From: Hyphomicrobiaceae bacterium | Lineage (GTDB): Bacteria > Pseudomonadota > Alphaproteobacteria > Rhizobiales > Hyphomicrobiaceae | Assembly: GCA_021775735.1 (NCBI GenBank) | Contig: JAJFHG010000017.1 | Coordinates: 18,347 to 82,346 of the forward strand | Length of the DNA stretch: 64,000 nt | Reading direction: 5' to 3' | Shown here: in pieces, positions 57,646 through 64,000 of the stretch | Layout of the letters: every line of letters starts with the position of its first letter | Position numbering within the stretch: position 1 is the first letter of the stretch | The notes under the pieces: model-generated | Database searches by the model: none | What the model saw: the letters and a program-made list of their open reading frames with translations, nothing else | What the model was told of the DNA's origin: nothing | Translations under genes and position numbers: made by a program

Positions 57646-58185
57646 TCACCACTCAATCTCAAAACGCTGAGAAGGCGTCACGCGAATAATACCGAAGTAA
57701 GCTGATGCTTCAGGTGCAGTGTCACCTTGGTTGAGCAGCATCCCGAAGAGTGCCTCACACGCTTGCTCACCCCACGAGTGGATTAGACGATCATGAGTTG
57801 CGTAATGACAGCTCGTCGCAATTTGAAAAAAGCACGGCCCCTCAACATCGCGTCCGCCTTTACCGTCTGCGACAAATACTGTGTTCCCTCGTGAAATTCG
57901 GGCAACAACCACTATTGCGCGTTTCGAAAGCGGGTGTCTTTTCTTGATCAATTCAAGTTCGCAAGGAAAGGCCGCGCGACAAACGTAATTGCGTTTTGGG
58001 TTAGCTTTGAGCAACGCCCAACTTGCGGCTACACCGCGGTAGAGCCCACTTGTCTCCCGCTCTAGTTCATCTTCTATATACTCGCTAAAATCTTTTGGAA
58101 TGTCTGCAAAGCGAAGGGGAGTCAGCCGCCAAGGGAATATCCAATTCGCATTTTTATCTGCCTGTCGTCGATCACAGTTGTACAT
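57646..58185 (-). CDS. Hypothetical protein of the replication operon
   Basis: 179 residues, soluble, no recognised family. It contains RNYVCRAAFPCELEL, ARISRGNTVFVADG and HSWGEQACEALFGMLL. It ends five bases before the primase-helicase start, so the two are probably co-translated. Perhaps a replication or partition accessory protein. Confidence 0.6.
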   Translation of the reverse strand: MYNCDRRQADKNANWIFPWRLTPLRFADIPKDFSEYIEDELERETSGLYRGVAASWALLKANPKRNYVCRAAFPCELELIKKRHPLSKRAIVVVARISRGNTVFVADGKGGRDVEGPCFFQIATSCHYATHDRLIHSWGEQACEALFGMLLNQGDTAPEASAYFGIIRVTPSQRFEIEW

Positions 58186-58313
58186 CTATCTAATCCTTCG
58201 TCACAGATAGACGTGCGAATACATAGATGCTTCGGTGAGTTTGCAGTGTAGTGCAAAACTTGGTACCTAGATTACGCATAAACGTTTCGAACGCCCGGTT
58301 ACTACAGAGATCA

Positions 58314-58345
58314 AAGGGCCACTCCACGCCAATGGAGTGGCCCTT
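58314..58345. terminator. Strong inverted-repeat terminator after alpA
   Basis: A perfect 13-bp GC-rich stem (58314-58326 with 58333-58345) around a 6-base loop, just downstream of the alpA-like gene. T residues follow on both strands (TTTGATC on minus, AACTTTTT on plus), so it may work in both directions. Confidence 0.75.
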
Positions 58346-58355
58346 AACTTTTTGG

Positions 58356-58601
58356 TTACACATCACGGCGTGTTTCCTGAGCTTCAAGCCAGGAATTTAC
58401 ATCAGAGGCACGCCAAGCTGATTTTCTGGCGCCAAGTTTCAATGGTCGTGGAAAAATTCCTAGTCGAATATCCTTGTAGATTTTGGATTTCGACATTGAG
58501 GTCATTGCCATAACTGCGGGCAGCGGCAACAACTGGTCACCACCAGAGGTAATAAAAACTGGCGTAAGGACGGTAGGGCCGGAACGGGTGTGTATTGTCA
58601 T
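58356..58601 (-). CDS. AlpA-family transcriptional regulator/excisionase
   Basis: 81 residues. SKSKIYKDIRLGIFPRPLKL, then GARKSAWRASDVNSWLEAQ, matches the AlpA/MerR-like winged helix of prophage and P4-type elements. Members activate int or bind attachment sites as excisionases. It is the first gene of the leftward replication operon and is followed by a terminator, so downstream genes may have their own promoter. Confidence 0.88.
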   Translation of the reverse strand: MTIHTRSGPTVLTPVFITSGGDQLLPLPAVMAMTSMSKSKIYKDIRLGIFPRPLKLGARKSAWRASDVNSWLEAQETRRDV

Positions 58602-58747
58602 GAGTGAACTCCTTTTGTGTACTGGAGTTCACAATCGTTCTAATCAGATTTTAGCGCAAACTCACGCGCCTAATTGAAAATTCAGTACTCAATTACAGGG
58701 CAAGTTAATTTGGAAAAATACTAGAAAAAACACTTTTAGGCGCAACG

Positions 58748-58783
58748 TTGTGATCTAGCAGTGCAAGCACTGCTAGATCACAA
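58748..58783. repeat. 36-base perfect inverted repeat
   Basis: Two 17-base arms are exact reverse complements, separated by AA. It contains the GATCTAGCAGTGC core. There is no T-run to suggest a terminator. A dimeric regulator site or replication origin palindrome is possible. Confidence 0.8.
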
Positions 58784-59124
58784 AAGTATATATTTCGTAA
58801 GTTTTGGGAAATGAACAAAAATAAACTAAGCAACTCTGATATTTGACCACACTTAGCTACACGACACTAAGACCTAGATTCAAACGGCAATAGTTGATTA
58901 CGCATGTCGGAAAAATTAGAGGCATGCTGGTCAAGAACTGTATCAATTTATCTTGCATCTCAAAAGACGTTCAGTCGAGAGCATGCCCATAAACACCAGG
59001 TATCACCGAGGTGGCATACGCCGCCCATCAGCAGAGTTTATATAAAACCCATCTGGCACTACCGTGGCCAAACAAGCTATTCGACTTGCAAAATCGCCGC
59101 CCCTACTCTGTCCAAACACCTAAC

Positions 59125-59162
59125 GGCTTAGGCTTAGGCTTAGGCTTAGGCTTAGGCTTAGG
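59125..59162 (+). repeat. GGCTTA hexamer tandem array
   Basis: Six tandem copies of GGCTTA plus two bases (equivalently TTAGGC repeats). A simple repeat prone to slippage; it lies 118 bases from the stop of the ATPase gene. Function unknown. Confidence 0.9.
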
Positions 59163-59279
59163 TCTACAAAAAGCGCCTGACCCTGGAGAGCACGCGTTGA
59201 AGCTCCGTTATGGCATTGCGCTACTCCAGTGAATTGAACTGTGCGGTGACTGCATCGATGGCCCGCCGGTGTTCTTGCC

Positions 59280-62200
59280 TTACATCTTCTGATCCCTCGT
59301 GAGGTCGATGGCTACAACGGCCAAGTTATCGATTGCCGTAGTCCGCTCTCTCAGGTCTACTGCCCTTTTCTGTAAGTGTTGTGCAAGTTGTAGAAAATTG
59401 AGTTTTTGCTGTCCCCAAGCGGGTTTCTTTCCATGCCACGTCAAGAGCAATATACCGTGCCGAGAATACTGATCTCGCATGTACTTGCCGACCAGCTGCT
59501 CTTCAAGTGCAGACTCCAATTGGGAAAGGCTCCATGAGTCGGCCACTTTTATCTCGATGGACGAGGGTCCATCAGCGTTTTCACTCGACAGGCGAATGTC
59601 GGGTTTGTTTTCGTCAATAACTTCCTCTTCCCTGTGGACGGTGTACCGATGGTGAGCAGCGTTCTTAAGCTCACGAGCAAACCAATTTTGCACTTGCTGT
59701 TCGTCCGCTCTCTTTCGTCCGTCTTGCCGCAGCAGATCACGCGCAGAGAAATCGTCATTCTCGAGTTCATACTTCAAGGTACCCAACTGGTCGATCGCTA
59801 TCTCGTACAAATCGGTCCCTGACCGTACGGGCCGCTCATATCGGCATTCGAACTCAGCTACCTCCGAGGGTACCCACGGACTTAAGTCACCGTCCTTTGC
59901 AGCACGCCTCTCAGCCCAGACGAGCAGTCGTTCATTATAACGCTGCCACTCTGGTTCCTTCCGCAACGCCAGCAAACTGTCGACCGTCTCGCGGCCCGGA
60001 ATATTCGTAAAACTTTCCAACAACATGCCCCTGGCGTTTTCTGCGTCGTCACGCTCATCTGGAGTGTACGAGCCTTCATCGTGTTGATTGTCGTCCTCTG
60101 GTCGAACGCGACCCAGTACGAGTGTAAGGAATGGCACAAGTCGACCTGCCCGCAGAAAGTCTGCGTGCGAGCTACCAAACGTCAAATCCCGATGCTCATA
60201 AAGGGTGTTGAGCAAATCCTTAACGAGGTCGTCACCTACATTTTGTGGGAGGACAGCAAGGCAGCGCTCCAGCTCCGGGACACCGGCGTCCGCGTCAACG
60301 CACAAAAGCGCCGCAAGCCACAGTGACCGCAGCCCGACATTATTGGAGTTTTTCTGTATCCGGTTGCGGGCCAGTGCGGACACGCGAGCGCGATCCAAGC
60401 CTGGCCACCCAAGCAATAGGCGAAGTGCTGTCCGCAGTGTCTGCGGTCTGCTAGGGTCATGCTGCTCTAATTCATCGAGTATAATGCTAGCAACGCGATT
60501 TTTTAGGTTTGGGGGTGAGTAGCCCAACCGCTCGATGGCGCGTGTGGGATCAGGTAAATCAGGCTCTAACTGCAATTCACGCGCGATGAGCGGCCGCAAG
60601 GTCTTTGCCGCGACATCGCTTTTGTGCTCGAATATATCCGCGAGCCAATTCGGCACGCCGTTCATTTCCTTGAAGGCGAGCCTCGTCGCGCGTCGGACTT
60701 CCTCGTCCGAAAGCGACTTGGGCCATCCACGTGTACGTGCCTCTATCGCCACACCCATGAGCGCTACAATACACCCGTTTGTTATTTGGTCAGAGAGAAG
60801 GTTCTCAGAGCAGTCAATCGTCTTCCAATATACGCGAAACCGGTCGCGCGCAGCCTCCGCCACTTCCTGACCGAAGCCGGATGCGAGTAACTCCCAATTC
60901 CCTATGCTGTACTTTGAATCGTTGTCGACGTGCAATCGCAACCATTTGTTGAGGTCCCACAAATCACGGAATTCGGTGTCTCTCTCTGCCGACTCTCTGC
61001 GGGAGAGCCTGCTTGGCTGACGTCGCAGCTCGTTTCTGAAGTCGAGCCAACTTTGGTCTGCATTCCGCCGTCTCTCTTCCCTCTCTCGGTCGCTTCGTTC
61101 ATTTCGCTCCTGACGTTCACTCTCCTCTTCACTCACTGACCGAGGCGGCGGATTCAGGTGCTCACGTAGTATTTGCTGCAATACTTCATTATCCTGGATC
61201 GCCTCTCTTGTCGCAACCATCCACTCCTCACGTCGTCCAAATGAGTCCCACACGTGCAGCACCGCTAACAATCCTGCCGTGCGCACATGGTGTGGCAACG
61301 GGGATTTCAGGTCGCTCACCAACCAGCTAAAGTCGGTTTCCTTCAAATCCCAAACTTTGTGAACCGAACGCAACTGCCAGTAGCTTTCAATCTGTTTTCC
61401 TTCGCGCTCTAATTTCTGAACCAGCGTTGCAACTGAGCGCCAGAAAAAGTGGCGTGTCATATGGGGATCCTGTAGTATCGAAGCTAGCTGCTTTGTTTCG
61501 ACATGCACGTCACTATGCCAAAACTGACATTGCTCTATTAATTCAACAGCTTCAGATAGCGTGTCGCTTGGCTGACCGTTTCCCCGTGGCAATAAGCGTT
61601 CGCATATTGTGGCGAGCGGATCGAGAAGCCATTTATACCGCTGGCTCACCTTCACGTGGTCAGCATGTGGTTCCCTCAAAACGAAAGGCATCACCACATG
61701 GAGCATGCACTCCACCTCGGGCTCCGTACTCCTTGACGCGATTTGGCCAAGTTTCCACCCGATCCCAGTTGCGCGCTTTCCCTCCCTCTCATCCACTGTC
61801 TCAAGTAATGCAGCTAGCTGGTCATTTTGCATGGCGCTAGGATAAAAAACATCAATTGCTTCACCCACCGCACGCGAACCCCATTCCTTTGCGTTCGCGA
61901 CGGTCAACGCGACGGACTCTACTCGTTGCTCTTGTGATCCAGCCGCGGACAGAGCGCGCAATGCGAGCATGCGCAAATATTCACCGCTATTTTCACTTTC
62001 GAGGACACTGACGGCAATTGGCGCATTTTCCTTTATTTCGCCCTTCCAGATGAGACGCAACAGAAGCTCGCGCACATCGTTACTCTCCGGATGTTCATCC
62101 CACAGTTCCTCTATCGTCGGCGAGAGATCGGAATGCGCGAGACGCTTTACGTTGTCAATATTGATTGATGTTCCACTGTCCTTTCGGTCACGGTAGCGCT

Positions 62201-63602
62201 CTGCGAATTTCTTGAGCAGGGCGGCGCGCGCCGGTATCGGAATGAGCGACGGATCACCATTCTCAATGAGCACCTCTGGCGCGATAGTAAGCAATCGCTT
62301 CCTCGTGTCCTCGTGGCGCTGGCCGATCCAAGACGCGACCGGTCGCAGCGAGGGTCGAATAACCTGAAAACCATGGCTGTCGGCAATTAGCAGCCCTTCG
62401 ATCATTCGTTGCGGGCAACCCTTTTCCAGGAGCTGCAGCAGCCAATCAGCTGTCAAAAGCTGTTGCACCTCGAGGTGATGGAATCGAACACGCCCGTATG
62501 TTGCTGGATCAAATATGCCTCGGCTCAATAGTGATTGTTGCTGTTTCGGGGACCAACTGGGGAGTATCTCCCCAATATCAAGCGAGCCTTCGCCTGCACC
62601 CTTGCAGTCTGGAACGTCGACCGTCGTAGCTCGCCCAAGAGTGAGCGCAGCGGCAACTCGTCGAGCGCCCTGCAATGCCTGATCGTCAGATAAGTTTCTC
62701 AAGGTGGCTTGATCAAGGTTTGTTTCTCGCAGGCGCTGCTTAATGCTCGCCCGCAGCGCTTCAACATGTGTGCCAATGCGCTGACTCTCTTCCCAGATCT
62801 CAATGACACCGTCGAGATCCTGCGGTCTCGCAACGAGCACCATTGCGTCAGCATCTTCAAGCGCCTGCATGAACGCTTTAGGATCAGTTACGCCGCGCTG
62901 TCGGGCAAAGTTCTCTATCTTCACAGGCGTTAGGCCAAGGAGTCTTACAACGCAAATATTGTCCTTCTTTTCATCACCACCATCGTCATTATTTGAACGT
63001 CGCTCTCGCGCCCGACGTAACGGCCACAACATTGCTTCATCGCTCAGTGCCGGTGGCTGTTCGTCGGTTGCGCTCGCGACCGCGTTGCGCACCGGGAGGA
63101 TCTCTTTGATGCTCGCGATGTCCTCATGCCAACGCCAGTCGCTTGGGCGGCTTGAGACAAAAATCCGGGCGCGCTCTTCCGCTCCTACAATTACGCTCGC
63201 CACCGTCCTCAAAGCATCCGTGAATCGCTTATACGTGAGGCGCGCTTCATCGACAGAATCTAAGAAGAAGTACGCGACGTCCTCACCATTTTTCCAGGCG
63301 GCAACTGCGTCCTCAGTACCCTGCTCCAACGCATAGGCAAAATTCCCGTCTGCTAAACGCTCAATCCGTGCATTGAATGCAATTTTTCCAGATTCGATCG
63401 CTTTTGCAGTTTGGACTCGGAACTCCTCACTCTTGCCCATGCCGGCTTCGGCAAGCACGACAACTCGTTTGCGATCCAGAAGGAATTTCCATCCATCCGT
63501 GGCGTACTCGCTATCACCGTAGAGATGTACGTCTTCCGGGAATGCAGTCGCCTTTTCGTCAATGCGATAGAATCGTCGTTCCAGTTCAATGTGTTTTTTC
63601 AT
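59280..63602 (-). CDS. STAND/NACHT-like ATPase with helical repeats and C-terminal PD-(D/E)XK nuclease motif
   Basis: 1440 residues. The N-terminus has a P-loop (VVVLAEAGMGKSEE, 47-60), Walker B FFLDSVDEAR (112-121) and a sensor-like IFVSSRP (147-153). A long helical region with HEAT/TPR-like character follows, interrupted by a very acidic-basic segment near 850. Near the C-terminus Asp1335 (KPDIRL), Glu1350 and Lys1352 (IEIKVADSW), then EEQLVGKYM and GILLLTW form a restriction-type nuclease core. ATPase sensor plus nuclease is the plan of NLR-like antiphage proteins such as Avs, but with the effector at the C-terminus. It appears more G+C-rich than the rest of the island, suggesting separate acquisition. 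Confidence 0.8.
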   Translation of the reverse strand: MKKHIELERRFYRIDEKATAFPEDVHLYGDSEYATDGWKFLLDRKRVVVLAEAGMGKSEEFRVQTAKAIESGKIAFNARIERLADGNFAYALEQGTEDAVAAWKNGEDVAYFFLDSVDEARLTYKRFTDALRTVASVIVGAEERARIFVSSRPSDWRWHEDIASIKEILPVRNAVASATDEQPPALSDEAMLWPLRRARERRSNNDDGGDEKKDNICVVRLLGLTPVKIENFARQRGVTDPKAFMQALEDADAMVLVARPQDLDGVIEIWEESQRIGTHVEALRASIKQRLRETNLDQATLRNLSDDQALQGARRVAAALTLGRATTVDVPDCKGAGEGSLDIGEILPSWSPKQQQSLLSRGIFDPATYGRVRFHHLEVQQLLTADWLLQLLEKGCPQRMIEGLLIADSHGFQVIRPSLRPVASWIGQRHEDTRKRLLTIAPEVLIENGDPSLIPIPARAALLKKFAERYRDRKDSGTSINIDNVKRLAHSDLSPTIEELWDEHPESNDVRELLLRLIWKGEIKENAPIAVSVLESENSGEYLRMLALRALSAAGSQEQRVESVALTVANAKEWGSRAVGEAIDVFYPSAMQNDQLAALLETVDEREGKRATGIGWKLGQIASRSTEPEVECMLHVVMPFVLREPHADHVKVSQRYKWLLDPLATICERLLPRGNGQPSDTLSEAVELIEQCQFWHSDVHVETKQLASILQDPHMTRHFFWRSVATLVQKLEREGKQIESYWQLRSVHKVWDLKETDFSWLVSDLKSPLPHHVRTAGLLAVLHVWDSFGRREEWMVATREAIQDNEVLQQILREHLNPPPRSVSEEESERQERNERSDREREERRRNADQSWLDFRNELRRQPSRLSRRESAERDTEFRDLWDLNKWLRLHVDNDSKYSIGNWELLASGFGQEVAEAARDRFRVYWKTIDCSENLLSDQITNGCIVALMGVAIEARTRGWPKSLSDEEVRRATRLAFKEMNGVPNWLADIFEHKSDVAAKTLRPLIARELQLEPDLPDPTRAIERLGYSPPNLKNRVASIILDELEQHDPSRPQTLRTALRLLLGWPGLDRARVSALARNRIQKNSNNVGLRSLWLAALLCVDADAGVPELERCLAVLPQNVGDDLVKDLLNTLYEHRDLTFGSSHADFLRAGRLVPFLTLVLGRVRPEDDNQHDEGSYTPDERDDAENARGMLLESFTNIPGRETVDSLLALRKEPEWQRYNERLLVWAERRAAKDGDLSPWVPSEVAEFECRYERPVRSGTDLYEIAIDQLGTLKYELENDDFSARDLLRQDGRKRADEQQVQNWFARELKNAAHHRYTVHREEEVIDENKPDIRLSSENADGPSSIEIKVADSWSLSQLESALEEQLVGKYMRDQYSRHGILLLTWHGKKPAWGQQKLNFLQLAQHLQKRAVDLRERTTAIDNLAVVAIDLTRDQKM

Positions 63603-63772
63603 GTTTTTTTTTTCTATTCAGTGGAGCCAGCGACCCGTCCTTTGTCCGCAACTAGCTCTCGGCGCGCAGGTTTAGGAACAATGATGGCTTAGGCATGCAC
63701 GTTTCGAGCATGAGAAGCTTTGCCGCCCACTCCCAGAATTATAGTCTGTGATATAGCTCTCACGTGTCTGAA

Positions 63773-63794
63773 CCGCGCCCCATACGCGCCCCAG
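63773..63794 (+). repeat. Island-end direct repeat, right copy
   Basis: 22 bases identical and in the same orientation as 44217-44238. AGTCTGTG also occurs upstream of both copies (63743-63750 and 44203-44210), supporting paired integrase-arm sites at the two ends. Confidence 0.7.
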
Positions 63795-63860
63795 CGTTCT
63801 TCCACCTTATTTAATTGCCCCCGCGAAGGGGGTTAACATATTGATATCAAGGAAAATAAG

Positions 63861-63908
63861 TTGGTGAGCCCGGAAGGGATCGAACCTTCGACCCTCTGAT
63901 TAAAAGTC
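63861..63908. repeat. Right attachment repeat within tRNA-Lys
   Basis: 48 bases identical to 44027-44074. The element restores the 3' half of the tRNA here, so the gene stays functional after integration. Confidence 0.95.
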
Positions 63909-63936
63909 AGATGCTCTACCGCTGAGCTACGGGCCC
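63862..63936 (-). tRNA. tRNA-Lys(UUU)
   Basis: 75 bases including encoded CCA. The acceptor stem is GGGCCCG with CGGGCTC, the D arm GCTC/GAGC, the anticodon arm TCTGA-CTTTTAA-TCAGA with anticodon TTT, and the T arm GAAGG-TTCGATC-CCTTC. It is the integration target of the island to its left. Confidence 0.97.
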
Positions 63937-64000
63937 CCAAGGGAAATGAGCCCTGCTTGTAAGCGCCCCCGAAGGGCCGGTCAAGCGGCCAAATGGCACC

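Larger units (their letters stand above)
58602..59279. other. Non-coding region between alpA and the STAND ATPase gene
   Basis: About 680 bases, AT-rich in the left half. It contains the 36-base palindrome at 58748-58783 and the GGCTTA array at 59125-59162. A plus-strand frame (59011-59232) made of Gly-Leu repeats arises only from that array. Candidate place for an origin or control region. Confidence 0.55.

Noticed and set aside
59011..59232. Frame encoding Gly-Leu repeats
   Set aside because: The repeat peptide comes from the GGCTTA array; no ribosome site or conserved flanks.

Overview
The window is alphaproteobacterial chromosome, most likely from a marine or methylotroph-type member of the Hyphomicrobiales. 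This rests on the HupTUV/HoxA hydrogen-sensing system, the C4-pathway 5-aminolevulinate synthase, a BcsS-family protein and the overall gene style. The order-level placement is an inference; the class is fairly secure.

Region 1 (1-18736, all minus strand) is a nearly complete uptake [NiFe]-hydrogenase locus: hupSLC, then hupDFGHIJK-hypABCDE-hypX-hupR-hupT-hupU-hupV, with hupV running off the left edge. The small subunit has the six-cysteine pattern of O2-tolerant membrane-bound enzymes. HupUV should sense H2 and signal through the HupT kinase to the NtrC-type regulator HupR/HoxA. Two sigma-54 -24/-12 promoters, upstream of hupS and of hupD, each have a near-identical 17-bp palindrome farther upstream, so the likely wiring of the regulon can be read from the DNA. 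A strong terminator separates hupSLC from the accessory operon.

Region 2 (19292-28770) holds a two-CBS protein, an L-isoaspartyl methyltransferase, and a polysaccharide locus: DUF2334 deacetylase, NfrB-type membrane glycosyltransferase, WecB epimerase, a Tat-exported GH113-like hydrolase and BcsS. NfrB plus WecB resembles the parts that make the ManNAc-containing N4-phage receptor glycan of E. coli.

Region 3 (29273-43065) is a hydroxylamine/nitric oxide module. On the minus strand are octaheme hydroxylamine dehydrogenase haoA, haoB, a PLP-binding MocR regulator, ccmFGHI for cytochrome c maturation, and hemA. On the plus strand is a norSY-senC-orf1-like set, an sNOR-type NO reductase. Between them lies an NsrR-like regulator interrupted by an in-frame TAG, and two tandem NsrR-like operators. 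Together these could oxidise NH2OH to NO, reduce NO to N2O, and supply heme and cytochrome assembly for the multiheme enzyme.

Region 4 (44027-63936) is a ~19.9-kb genomic island inserted in the 3' half of tRNA-Lys(UUU). It is bounded by a 48-bp direct repeat and carries a tyrosine integrase, a primase-polymerase/helicase replication protein, an AlpA-like regulator, a lone phage tape-measure protein, exported or membrane proteins of unknown function, a trypsin-like protease, and a 1440-residue STAND/NACHT-type ATPase with a C-terminal PD-(D/E)XK nuclease motif. It looks like a satellite-type element carrying a putative antiphage cargo.
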